Of a DNA stretch of 64,000 nt, positions 24,988 to 34,295 are shown piece by piece; the first letter of the stretch is position 1; the number at the start of each line of letters is the position of its first letter. Location: the NCBI GenBank assembly GCA_023664605.1, contig JAMPFF010000011.1, positions 16,219 through 80,218 of the forward strand, given 5' to 3'. The DNA comes from Clostridium sp. Its GTDB lineage: Bacteria; Bacillota; Clostridia; Lachnospirales; Lachnospiraceae. The notes beneath the pieces are model-generated. The model saw only the letters and a list, made by a program, of their open reading frames with translations. It did no database searches and had not been told where the DNA came from. The translations under genes and the position numbers were made by a program.

Positions 24988-27465
24988 TTATTTACCTATC
25001 TTTTTCGGTATCACTACCTTATCCAGTTTCCAGATATCATCCACATATTCCTGAATGGTTCTGTCAGAAGTGAACTTACCGGAACACGCCACGTTTAAAA
25101 TCGCGCTTCTTGCCCATCTCTTCTCGTCCTTATACGCTTCTTCCACCTTGCGCTGCGCCGCCGCGTAAGACTTGAAGTCTTTCAGGATAAAATAAGTATC
25201 AGCCTTGGATGTACTCTGCGTATTTAACAAAGAGTTATACAATGTCCTGAACAGGTCAGGGTCATTCGGTGAATAGGTTCCGTTAATCAACTGCATCAGC
25301 ACTTTTCTGATATCAGGGTCGTTATTGAAAATATCCATCGGGTCATATCCGCCGTAATTTTCATATTTGATAACCTCGTCGGAACTTAAACCGAAAATAA
25401 AGGCATTTTCTTCCCCGACTTCCTCCACAATTTCCACATTGGCGCCGTCCATCGTGCCAATCGTCAGCGCGCCGTTTAACATAAACTTCATGTTACCGGT
25501 TCCGGAAGCCTCCTTACTTGCCGTTGAAATCTGCTCCGATACATCGGACGCCGCAAAAATCATCTCTGCATTGGATACACGGTAGTTTTCGATAAATACC
25601 ACTTTAATCTTACCATTTATGCTCTCGTCATTATTAATAACATCTGCAACCGAATTAATCAGCTTAATCGTCAGCTTCGCATTCATATAACCTGCCGCCG
25701 CCTTTGCGCCGAAGATAAAGGTTCTCGGATAAAATTCCATATCCGGATGTTCCTTTAATTCATTATACAGATACATAACGTGCAGAATGTTCATTAACTG
25801 GCGTTTATATTCATGCAGTCTCTTAACCTGTACGTCGAAGATAGAACGCGGGTCTACTTCAATACCGTTATGCTCCAAGATATATTTGGCAAGACGCACC
25901 TTGTTCTGATACTTGATATTCATAAACTCCTGCTGCGCCTTTTCATCATCGGCATATACTTTTAATTTATTAATCTTGGGCAAATCCGTAATCCAGTCGC
26001 TTCCCACATGCGCCGTTACCCAGTCGGCAAGAAGCGGATTGCCGTGCAGAAGGAAACGTCTCTGCGTAATGCCGTTTGTCTTATTATTGAACTTCTCCGG
26101 CATCATCTCATAGAAATCTTTCAATTCCTGGTTCTTCAAAATCTCCGTATGTAATCTTGCAACGCCGTTTACGGAATAACCTGCGGCAATGGCAAGATGC
26201 GCCATCTTCACCTGACCGTCATAGATAATCGCCATCTTACTGATTTTTTCCTGATTGCCCGGATACATCTGCTCGATTCTGGCAATAAATCTGCGGTTAA
26301 TTTCTTCCACAATTTGATATACACGGGGGAGCAGTCTGGAGAACAGTTCAATCGGCCATTTTTCCAATGCTTCCGCCATAATCGTGTGGTTCGTGTATGC
26401 ACAGGTCTTGGTCGTAACCTCCCATGCCTCATCCCATGTCAAATAATAGTCATCCATCAAAATACGCATCAATTCCGCAACGGCTACCGTCGGATGGGTG
26501 TCGTTTAACTGGAACGTTACCTTTTCATGGAATTTCTTAATATTTTTATGCTTGCGCATATATTTTTCCACCGCTTCCTGTACGGATGCGGAAATAAAGA
26601 AATACTGCTGTTTTAAGCGAAGCTCTTTGCCCGCGTAGTGATTGTCGTTTGGATAAAGCACCTCGACGATATTTCTGGCGAGGTTCTCCTGCTCCACCGC
26701 CTTGTGGTAATCGCCTTTATCAAAGGAATCAAGCTGGAAGCATTCCACCGGTTCCGCGTCCCAGATACGCAGCGTATTGACAATGCCGTTGCCGTATCCG
26801 ACAATCGGGATATCATAAGGAATCGCCCTTACGGACTGGTAGCCCTCCTGCTTGAAGTTGTTTCTGCCGTTCTCATCCACATAGACATTCACATAGCCGC
26901 CGAATTTTACCTCTTTGGCATATTCCGGTCTGCGCAGTTCAAACGGATTGCCGTCTTTTAACCAGTTATCCGGCACTTCCACCTGATAACCGTCCTTAAT
27001 TTCCTGTTTAAACATACCATAGCGGTAACGGATGCCGCAGCCATACGCCGCATATCCCAATGTCGCAAGGGAATCCAGAAAACACGCCGCCAGCCTTCCC
27101 AGACCGCCGTTACCAAGCGCCGCATCCGGCTCCTGATCCTCTACCACATTGAGGTCAATGCCAAGTTCCTCCAACGCTTTCTTAAACACATCATATGCCT
27201 GTAAGTTAATCAGATTGTTGCCAAGCGCGCGTCCCATCAAAAACTCCATGGACAGATAATATACCATCTTAGGGTCCTGTTTTTCATATTCCTGCTGGCT
27301 CGTCAACCACTGGTCCACGATAGCATCCTTAATCGCATAGGACACCGCCTGAAAAATCTGCTGGTCGGTCGCCTCCTCCAATGTTTTACGATACAGCGTC
27401 TTAACATTATAAAGTACGCTTCGCTTAAACAACTCCGTATCAAATGTCGCTGCTTTCTTCTGCAT
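24988..27465 (-). CDS. glgP: Glycogen/starch phosphorylase
   Basis: 825 residues, the usual size of GT35 phosphorylases. Recognisable are AALGNGGLGRLAACFLDS near 130, DTHPTVAVAELMR near 330 and the PLP-binding EASGTGNMKFMLNGALTIGT near 665. It releases glucose-1-phosphate from glycogen in the cytosol. With glgC and glgD elsewhere in the window it covers synthesis and breakdown of storage glycogen. It has its own promoter. Confidence 0.96.
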   Translation of the reverse strand: MQKKAATFDTELFKRSVLYNVKTLYRKTLEEATDQQIFQAVSYAIKDAIVDQWLTSQQEYEKQDPKMVYYLSMEFLMGRALGNNLINLQAYDVFKKALEELGIDLNVVEDQEPDAALGNGGLGRLAACFLDSLATLGYAAYGCGIRYRYGMFKQEIKDGYQVEVPDNWLKDGNPFELRRPEYAKEVKFGGYVNVYVDENGRNNFKQEGYQSVRAIPYDIPIVGYGNGIVNTLRIWDAEPVECFQLDSFDKGDYHKAVEQENLARNIVEVLYPNDNHYAGKELRLKQQYFFISASVQEAVEKYMRKHKNIKKFHEKVTFQLNDTHPTVAVAELMRILMDDYYLTWDEAWEVTTKTCAYTNHTIMAEALEKWPIELFSRLLPRVYQIVEEINRRFIARIEQMYPGNQEKISKMAIIYDGQVKMAHLAIAAGYSVNGVARLHTEILKNQELKDFYEMMPEKFNNKTNGITQRRFLLHGNPLLADWVTAHVGSDWITDLPKINKLKVYADDEKAQQEFMNIKYQNKVRLAKYILEHNGIEVDPRSIFDVQVKRLHEYKRQLMNILHVMYLYNELKEHPDMEFYPRTFIFGAKAAAGYMNAKLTIKLINSVADVINNDESINGKIKVVFIENYRVSNAEMIFAASDVSEQISTASKEASGTGNMKFMLNGALTIGTMDGANVEIVEEVGEENAFIFGLSSDEVIKYENYGGYDPMDIFNNDPDIRKVLMQLINGTYSPNDPDLFRTLYNSLLNTQSTSKADTYFILKDFKSYAAAQRKVEEAYKDEKRWARSAILNVACSGKFTSDRTIQEYVDDIWKLDKVVIPKKIGK

Positions 27466-27515
27466 CTGACTTCCTCCTTGTCTGTCTTTCGCTCTAAAAA
27501 ATATCTATACAGATT

Positions 27516-27544
27516 TTATTATATCCTGTATTTCTTTTTTTGAC
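27516..27544 (-). promoter_or_regulatory. Promoter of glgP
   Basis: Minus strand TAGTCA (27539-27544), 17 nt, TATAAT (27516-27521). Confidence 0.55.
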
Positions 27545-27584
27545 TACCATCAATCTGCTAAAATTATCATTTGATAGTTTTCCC

Positions 27585-30500
27585 CTACACTTTTTCTATC
27601 GCAATGACTACTTTCTCGCCGTTGACATTCCACTCTTTCGATACCGGCAGGGCTTTTCCCTCCACAATGCTTTTGGCAAGCACTTTGGCGGCAATCATTT
27701 CTTCATTCTTTCGTACGATGTCCATAATCTTGTCGTTATCACAGATAGATACGGTAATGTTATCCATCACCTCAAAATCGGCGTCCTTGCGCATCGTCTG
27801 AATCTTGCTGATAACTTCGTATACAAAGCCCTCTTCAATCAGTTCTTTTGTTAAATTGGTGTCAAGCACAACGGTCATAACATTGTCCGCTTCCGATACA
27901 TAACCGTCTTTCTGCGCCATCTCAATCAATAAATCATCTTTTTCCAGAACCACTTTCACACCGTCGATATCAAAGGTCAGCGCGCCGTCTGCATTCAGCG
28001 TATCCATCGCCTGATTGCTGTCCAAAGAAGCCAGCGTTTTCTGGATGCCGCCAAGCTGTTTGCCGTATTTAGGTCCCACGGTGCGAAGCTGCGGTTTAAA
28101 GCTGTAGCTGGTAAACGCCCTGACGTCGTCCGTAAACTGAATTTCTTTTACGTTTAACTCGTCTTTTACAATCTCCTGATAAAATTCGCCCAGCGCATTC
28201 TCCGCTTTGACAAACATCATGCCGATGGGCTGGCGGTTTTTGATATTCGCCGCGTTACGCGCCGCGCGTCCCATGACGACGATTTTCAAAACTTCCTCCA
28301 TATCTTCTTCGAGTTTCGTATCAATCATCTTTTCATCCTCGACAGGAAAGTCGCACAGATGAATGCTCTCCGGCGCGTCTTTATCGATGCTTTTTACCAG
28401 ATTCAGATATATTTCCTCCGTCATGAAAGGAATCATAGGCGCGGCGCACTTGCTAATCGTTACAAGAGCCGTATAGAGCGTCATATACGCATTGATTTTA
28501 TCCTGCTCCATGCCCTTTGCCCAGAAACGCTCGCGGCTTCTTCTGACATACCAGTTGCTCATCTCGTCCACAAAGTTGTCAAGGACTCTTGCCGCCTCCG
28601 GAATTTTATATTCATTCAGGTTATTATCCACTTCTTTTACCGCGGTATTTAACTTGGATAACAGCCATTTATCCATAACCGGAAGATTATCATAATCCAA
28701 TGTATATTGCGTAGCGTCGAAATTATCAATATTCGCATACAAAACAAAGAACGCATAGGTATTCCATAACGTGCCGAGGAATTTACGCTGTCCCTCCTGT
28801 ACCGCCTTACCGTGGAAACGGTTGGGAAGCCACGGCGCGGAATTGATATAGAAATACCAGCGGATAGCGTCCGCCCCGTATGTCTCCAACGCCTCAAACG
28901 GATCTACGGCATTGCCCTTGGACTTCGACATCTTCTGCCCGTTTTCATCCTGCACATGACCTAATACGATGACGTTTTCAAACGGCGCTTTATTGAATAA
29001 AAGCGTAGACTCCGCCATCAGGGAATAGAACCAGCCGCGAGTCTGGTCAACAGCCTCGGAAATAAACTGCGCCGGGAACTGCTGCTCAAAAAGTTCCTTA
29101 TTTTCAAACGGATAATGATGCTGTGCGAAAGGCATGGCCCCCGAATCAAACCAGCAGTCGATAACTTCCGGCACTCTCTTCATCGTCTTGCCGCATTTCG
29201 GACAGGTAATGGTGATTTCATCAATGTACGGTCTGTGAAGTTCCACCGTCTGCGCATTCGGATTGCCGCTCATTTTAGCAAGCTCCTCACGGGAACCGAT
29301 GGATTCCATATGTCCGCATTCGCCGCATTCCCATACGTTGAGCGGCGTTCCCCAGTAACGGTTACGGGAAATGCCCCAGTCCTGGATATTCTCCAGCCAG
29401 TTGCCGAAACGTCCTTCACCGATGGATTCGGGAATCCAGTTGACCGTCTTGTTATTGCGGACTAAATCGTTCCGCACCGCCGTCATTTTGATAAACCACG
29501 ATTCGCGCGCATAGTAGATAAGCGGCGTATCGCATCTCCAGCAGAACGGATAATCATGTTCAAATTTAGGCGCGTCGAATAATTTTCCCTCTTTGTCCAA
29601 ATCCTTTAAAATTTCCGGGTCGGCTTTTTTTACGAAAAGACCCGCGTAAGCCGTCTCCTGCGTCATCTCGCCCTTGCCGTCAACAAACTGTACAAACGGC
29701 AAATCATATTTACGTCCCACCTGTGCGTCGTCCTCACCGAATGCAGGCGCAATATGGACGATACCCGTACCGTCCGTCATCGTAACATAATTATCACATG
29801 TCACATAGTGGCCTTTTTTATGCTGTTTTGCCGCCGCCTCTCCCGCACAGGCAAATAAAGGCTCATATTCCTTATATTCCAAGTCAGTTCCTTTATAAGT
29901 TTCCAATATCGTATATGGCGCGCTGTCTGCATTATCGGAATCACCTTCCGCTTTCAGTTTACCAAGTACGCTGTCCAAAAGCGCCTGTGCCATATAATAA
30001 GTATAGCCGTCCGCCGCCTTTACTTTCACATATTGTTCATCAGGATTGACGCAGAGCGCCACGTTAGAAGGAAGCGTCCACGGCGTTGTCGTCCATGCAA
30101 GAAAATAAGCGTCCTCACCCATTACTTTAAAACGCACTACCGCAGAACGTTCTTTTACCGCTTTATATCCCTGCGCCACCTCATGGGAGGAAAGCGGCGT
30201 TCCACAGCGCGGGCAGTACGGTACAATCTTAAATCCTTTATATAATAATCCTTTATCCCAAATCTGTTTTAACGCCCACCACTCCGACTCGATAAAATCA
30301 TCATGATAGGTAACATACGGGTCGTTCATATCCGCCCAGAATCCGACCGTGCCGGAGAAATCCTCCCACATACCTTTATATTTCCAGACAGATTCCTTAC
30401 ATTTGCTGATAAAAGGGTCTAAGCCGTATTCTTCTATCTGTTCTTTCCCATCCAGTCCCAACAGTTTCTCGACTTCCAGCTCCACCGGAAGCCCGTGCGT

Positions 30501-30758
30501 ATCCCAGCCCGCTTTTCGCGGCACCATATATCCTTTCATGGTACGGTAACGCGGAATCATATCTTTGATAACGCGGGTTAAAACATGTCCAATATGCGGC
30601 TTTCCGTTTGCCGTCGGCGGACCGTCATAAAACGTGTATGTCTCACCTTCTTTTCGATTTTCCATACTCTTTTCAAAAATATTGTTTTCTTTCCAGAACT
30701 GACAGACTTCTTTTTCTCTGTCCACAAAATTTAAGCTGGCATCGACTTTCTGATACAT
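27585..30758 (-). CDS. ileS: Isoleucyl-tRNA synthetase, eukaryote-like (type 2) form
   Basis: 1057 residues. HIGH is at 55-58 in NGKPHIGHVLTRVIKDMIPRY pieces, the editing domain contains TTTPWTLPSN, KMSKS lies near 600, and Cys pairs (CPRC, CGEC, CPKC) look zinc-binding. The PHIGHVLTR...KAGWDTHGLPVE form and length belong to the IleRS2 class, which is generally less sensitive to mupirocin than IleRS1. It starts 48 nt after a glycan-locus gene and has no room for a T-box leader, so its expression must come from upstream promoters. Confidence 0.95.
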   Translation of the reverse strand: MYQKVDASLNFVDREKEVCQFWKENNIFEKSMENRKEGETYTFYDGPPTANGKPHIGHVLTRVIKDMIPRYRTMKGYMVPRKAGWDTHGLPVELEVEKLLGLDGKEQIEEYGLDPFISKCKESVWKYKGMWEDFSGTVGFWADMNDPYVTYHDDFIESEWWALKQIWDKGLLYKGFKIVPYCPRCGTPLSSHEVAQGYKAVKERSAVVRFKVMGEDAYFLAWTTTPWTLPSNVALCVNPDEQYVKVKAADGYTYYMAQALLDSVLGKLKAEGDSDNADSAPYTILETYKGTDLEYKEYEPLFACAGEAAAKQHKKGHYVTCDNYVTMTDGTGIVHIAPAFGEDDAQVGRKYDLPFVQFVDGKGEMTQETAYAGLFVKKADPEILKDLDKEGKLFDAPKFEHDYPFCWRCDTPLIYYARESWFIKMTAVRNDLVRNNKTVNWIPESIGEGRFGNWLENIQDWGISRNRYWGTPLNVWECGECGHMESIGSREELAKMSGNPNAQTVELHRPYIDEITITCPKCGKTMKRVPEVIDCWFDSGAMPFAQHHYPFENKELFEQQFPAQFISEAVDQTRGWFYSLMAESTLLFNKAPFENVIVLGHVQDENGQKMSKSKGNAVDPFEALETYGADAIRWYFYINSAPWLPNRFHGKAVQEGQRKFLGTLWNTYAFFVLYANIDNFDATQYTLDYDNLPVMDKWLLSKLNTAVKEVDNNLNEYKIPEAARVLDNFVDEMSNWYVRRSRERFWAKGMEQDKINAYMTLYTALVTISKCAAPMIPFMTEEIYLNLVKSIDKDAPESIHLCDFPVEDEKMIDTKLEEDMEEVLKIVVMGRAARNAANIKNRQPIGMMFVKAENALGEFYQEIVKDELNVKEIQFTDDVRAFTSYSFKPQLRTVGPKYGKQLGGIQKTLASLDSNQAMDTLNADGALTFDIDGVKVVLEKDDLLIEMAQKDGYVSEADNVMTVVLDTNLTKELIEEGFVYEVISKIQTMRKDADFEVMDNITVSICDNDKIMDIVRKNEEMIAAKVLAKSIVEGKALPVSKEWNVNGEKVVIAIEKV

Positions 30759-30806
30759 AATTATTCTCCTCCCTAATAAAGCAAAGTTTTAAATATTCTG
30801 CTGCTT

Positions 30807-32552
30807 TTACTGCTCCATCACGGTTCCGTTTGTCGCAAGTTTCATCTGTTTATATTCTTCTTTCATTCTAAAACCATCCTCTATTGTTGAACCACGAAGT
30901 TCCATATATTGTAACATATCAACACATGGCGTACCCGGAAAAGCATAATATCCTGTATAGTTATCCTCATCCGGTCCATATACTGTAAGACCTTCCCATT
31001 CTATTTCATAACACTCCCGATATACATAATAGGAAGAACGTTTCAAAGGAAGTTTCTCTATATAACGTCCTGTCTGGCAAATCAGACATATCATTAGTGC
31101 CGCCAGCATAAAAGGCATTGCTGTCTGATAACATTTTACGGCTGTCTCTTTTTGACTCTCCAGCATATGAATGATTACCATACAGGGAATCAAAAATAAA
31201 ACAATACTGCCGTACCTGTCAAGCGGCGCTAACAGCAGCCAGTATGCAAACTGTGCAAGGACTGTAATATTAAGTACAATATCATAGGGTTGCTGTTTTT
31301 TTCTAATTTTTATAATATTTATCATGACAAAAACAGGAAGCAGCACAAGATGGGAAGCAAGCATTATTTTAAACCATAATTCTTTTGCCTGCCACCACTC
31401 GGGAAACCACTCCATAATAGACATATCCCATACTTCACGATATCTGAATATATCATACACGCCTTTTCCATATGCCGCAATTTCCATTTTATCAAATTCT
31501 ACCGAATACGGCAGCATTTTCCAGTCTACGTCAAAAAATCCCGATACTGTCATCGGATACACGAAATAGCCCGATATGATAAAATTTCTGATACAAAACG
31601 GCAGTAAAATAAACAATCCGGCCGTAATCAAAACACCTATCGTTTTGCCCCGTTTTGCTTTTATCAGTTCCACTGCGGGCTTTAGCGTCAAAATCATAAT
31701 CATGGCAACGGACAATTTTACGGTCAGGGCATACAATGCCAGTAGGCAAAGCAGTCCGTATGCTTCCGACGGGGTTTCTTTTTCCTCTGCGTAATCGCAC
31801 CACTTACTTAATAAATACAGTAAAAACAACAAAACAAAGTGGTCCGTTCCCGGAGAAGCCATCGTTCCCATATTTATCATATCATATAAAATAATTACCG
31901 GCATAAAGCAGTTCGATGCTTTATATTTTCCTTTTTGACACGGAAATTTGATAAGCGCATACACAGTGACAAGCATACATAAATATGCGTTCATCACGTG
32001 CATGGACTGGTCTATTAAAAACGCCCAGCTATATAAAGCCTGCAGCGGCATAAATGCGCTATTATAGGCAAAGCGATTATGCAGATTGCCAAGCCCCTTT
32101 ACAACACCGTATTCTTCCAGCCACCTAATAGCCTGGGCATGATATAAATCAGTATCCGCATGATACGCTCTCTGGCACGCAATAAACCAAAATAACATAA
32201 ATACCGCCACGATAAGCGTTGCATGGATAACCGTCGATTTGGACAATTTTGCCTTTTTTATGCACAAGGCTTTCTGATACAGCATTTTTAGCAAATCAGC
32301 AATTTGCTTTCTGCATAAAACCGCGGTTAAAATACAAAGGAGAAGTAAAAACGCATTCGCCAGTCCGGCTACTTTATAAAAAAGGCTGAAAATCTCGGCA
32401 TAAGCCGTCACAAAAGCGATTCCCGTAAAAAGGCATACATCCGCTTCCTTACACGCATATCCGGTCGTCTTTTTTAACAAGGTCAAAACGCCAATCCCCA
32501 TGATTGCGGCGGTCAACGTTATATAAAACCAGTTTATGAATGTTAAAATCAT
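30807..32552 (-). CDS. LIC_10190-like polytopic membrane protein (GT-C-type glycosyltransferase candidate)
   Basis: 581 residues with about 12 hydrophobic segments. The loop after the third or fourth segment holds YHADTDLYHAQAIRWLEEYG and GLGNLHNRFAYNSAF (in separate motifs), the signature I associate with the LIC_10190 family found in surface-polysaccharide loci. An acidic HADTD near the first large loop suits a polyprenyl-sugar-dependent GT-C enzyme. It is the last glycan-locus gene before ileS, with its own possible promoter and a 4-codon minicistron overlapping its start. Confidence 0.75.
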   Translation of the reverse strand: MILTFINWFYITLTAAIMGIGVLTLLKKTTGYACKEADVCLFTGIAFVTAYAEIFSLFYKVAGLANAFLLLLCILTAVLCRKQIADLLKMLYQKALCIKKAKLSKSTVIHATLIVAVFMLFWFIACQRAYHADTDLYHAQAIRWLEEYGVVKGLGNLHNRFAYNSAFMPLQALYSWAFLIDQSMHVMNAYLCMLVTVYALIKFPCQKGKYKASNCFMPVIILYDMINMGTMASPGTDHFVLLFLLYLLSKWCDYAEEKETPSEAYGLLCLLALYALTVKLSVAMIMILTLKPAVELIKAKRGKTIGVLITAGLFILLPFCIRNFIISGYFVYPMTVSGFFDVDWKMLPYSVEFDKMEIAAYGKGVYDIFRYREVWDMSIMEWFPEWWQAKELWFKIMLASHLVLLPVFVMINIIKIRKKQQPYDIVLNITVLAQFAYWLLLAPLDRYGSIVLFLIPCMVIIHMLESQKETAVKCYQTAMPFMLAALMICLICQTGRYIEKLPLKRSSYYVYRECYEIEWEGLTVYGPDEDNYTGYYAFPGTPCVDMLQYMELRGSTIEDGFRMKEEYKQMKLATNGTVMEQ

Positions 32553-32580
32553 TTATTTTCCATTTATCCTCCGATAATAT

Positions 32581-32608
32581 ACTATACCAAAAATATGAAA
32601 TAGCGCAA
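32581..32608 (-). promoter_or_regulatory. Possible internal promoter before the LIC_10190-like gene and ileS
   Basis: Minus strand TTGCGC (32603-32608), 16 nt, TATAGT (32581-32586). It would let ileS be expressed without the full glycan transcript. Confidence 0.4.
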
Positions 32609-32620
32609 GTGGGGTTTTAG

Positions 32621-33037
32621 TTATGCGGAGTTTTGGTCCTGCGTGTCTTTAAAGACAAACAGTTTACCAAGGATGTAGTTTAGCGCCGTCGTTATAACAA
32701 TCATCACCATTTTTCCTAGTTTGTCATCTATGAAAAAAACATCCACAAGTACAATCAAACCGACAAAATCAACAACACCAGTAAATCCTCTGCCCAGAAT
32801 ATAACGAATAATTTCTGTCAACTGCTCTTTAAAATTCGTCTTGGTGCGGAAAACAAATTTTTTATTCGTACAATAAGCAAATACTTTCGTTATGATAAGA
32901 CTGAGCAAATTAGCAATCTGATATGCCAAAAATTGTTTTAAGAAAAGATAACTGAAATAATTGAGCAACACAGTCATAACACCCCAGAATATATAGCGGC
33001 ATGCTTCTTTTTTTTCAAATATATTGTCAATTTTCAA
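32621..33037 (-). CDS. GtrA-family membrane protein
   Basis: 138 residues with four membrane segments, typical of GtrA proteins that are thought to move polyprenyl-phosphate sugars across the membrane. It starts at TTG (33035-33037) with AGGGAAG 9 nt upstream, and overlaps the preceding gene by 11 nt. The GT2 protein in the same operon is the natural GtrB/DPM-like partner. Flippase activity is inferred from family context. Confidence 0.88.
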   Translation of the reverse strand: MKIDNIFEKKEACRYIFWGVMTVLLNYFSYLFLKQFLAYQIANLLSLIITKVFAYCTNKKFVFRTKTNFKEQLTEIIRYILGRGFTGVVDFVGLIVLVDVFFIDDKLGKMVMIVITTALNYILGKLFVFKDTQDQNSA

Positions 33038-34295
33038 TCTGTGTCACTTCCCTACCCTTTATTTTTCCACTGATTTTTACCAACTGTTGAAACGGTAATA
33101 TCCGAATCGCACATCTGCCAACAGAAGTTTTAAAAAAGGCTAATATAAAATATAACAAAACTCCTTTTATTTGTATCTTTTGGCTGACCTTATCAAATTC
33201 TAAGCCATACTCGGGAAAAGACTTCATTTGTTTTGCCCGAACCGCAATCTGCTTCTTCTTATAAGTAACTACCTTATTCTGCGTCTTAATAATAGCCTTT
33301 TCATCCGCAGATTCGGCATATATAATACCCTGTCCTTTTACAGCATCAAACAACTGTTTTCCCGTATCTGTTCTTACGATAACTCTTGAAAACCCCTGCC
33401 CTTTCTCCCATGCATCCCCGACAGAAATATCTGCAAATTCGCCGCTATAATCAAAACATTTCCAACATCGCTTTGGGGAAAATAAAAGATTCAAAAACGT
33501 ATACCCATGTTTATTAACAAAAAATTCCCCACCATTTTTTTCTTTTATATAAAATCCTGTGTCATTTCCCCTTTTATACCGGTAGCTTATATATTCTATA
33601 TTTTCTTTCCGGATTTTGCTCTTAGCAATTAAATAATCCGTTGCCTCATACTCCATGTTAAAACCACAAAATGGCGCAAGCAAAACAACAACCTGTTCCT
33701 TTAACCAGACGTTTTTATCCATTGCCTTTCTCATTCCGTGAATCTGACATGGCAGTCCCACGTATGCTACCTTTTTACCGCTCTTTTTAATATCGCGAAT
33801 CACCTGATTAACCGGCAACATAACATATTTCGACTGTGCCGCCTCTATAATCTGCTCTCTGTTTTTTGCAATAAAAGATTCAAATTCACATGGAGAATTC
33901 TTTTTTCTTCTAACACCGACAACGCCCTCAACCACATTTTTCTCTAATAAAAATAAAAGCAACTGCGTAATAACGCCGCCGGAAGAGCCAATATGGCGGA
34001 TTTTCTCTTCTTTTGCATAAGCATTCCAAATACTTTGATACGCACCAAATAATTTCCCTGTATCATAGCTTTTTTCAAACAATTTTTCAGACCATTCGGG
34101 AAAAGAAAACTCTTTTCCCGGACAAACATCTCTGCACATACCGCACTGAATACAACGATTATCCGTATTGGTAATCTTTTCCTTTGTATATGAAAGAGTA
34201 TTTACCGGACATATGCCGATACAGGTTCCACAGCGTGTACACAAATCACACTCTATGACTTCCGTTTTTAATGCATCAAATCCCGTTCCTTTCAT
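33027..34295 (-). CDS. Ferredoxin / coenzyme F420 hydrogenase-dehydrogenase beta-subunit protein
   Basis: 422 residues. The N-terminus carries two [4Fe-4S] motifs: CDLCTRCGTCIGICP near 16-30 and CIQCGMCRDVCPG near 48-60. The remainder is the FrhB/FdhB fold with conserved Cys (YVGLPCQIHGMR, APFCGFN, KRCWKCFDYSGEFADISVGDAW). Such proteins recur in polysaccharide loci, often beside pyruvyl transferases, where their redox substrate is unknown. The start overlaps the upstream stop (ATGA). Coenzyme F420 use is not implied, since Clostridia of this type are not known to make it. Confidence 0.88.
   Translation of the reverse strand: MKGTGFDALKTEVIECDLCTRCGTCIGICPVNTLSYTKEKITNTDNRCIQCGMCRDVCPGKEFSFPEWSEKLFEKSYDTGKLFGAYQSIWNAYAKEEKIRHIGSSGGVITQLLLFLLEKNVVEGVVGVRRKKNSPCEFESFIAKNREQIIEAAQSKYVMLPVNQVIRDIKKSGKKVAYVGLPCQIHGMRKAMDKNVWLKEQVVVLLAPFCGFNMEYEATDYLIAKSKIRKENIEYISYRYKRGNDTGFYIKEKNGGEFFVNKHGYTFLNLLFSPKRCWKCFDYSGEFADISVGDAWEKGQGFSRVIVRTDTGKQLFDAVKGQGIIYAESADEKAIIKTQNKVVTYKKKQIAVRAKQMKSFPEYGLEFDKVSQKIQIKGVLLYFILAFFKTSVGRCAIRILPFQQLVKISGKIKGREVTQIEN

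Noticed and set aside
30759-30806. T-box leader for ileS.
   Set aside because: Only 48 nt separate ileS from the upstream gene and no T-box motif is present there.
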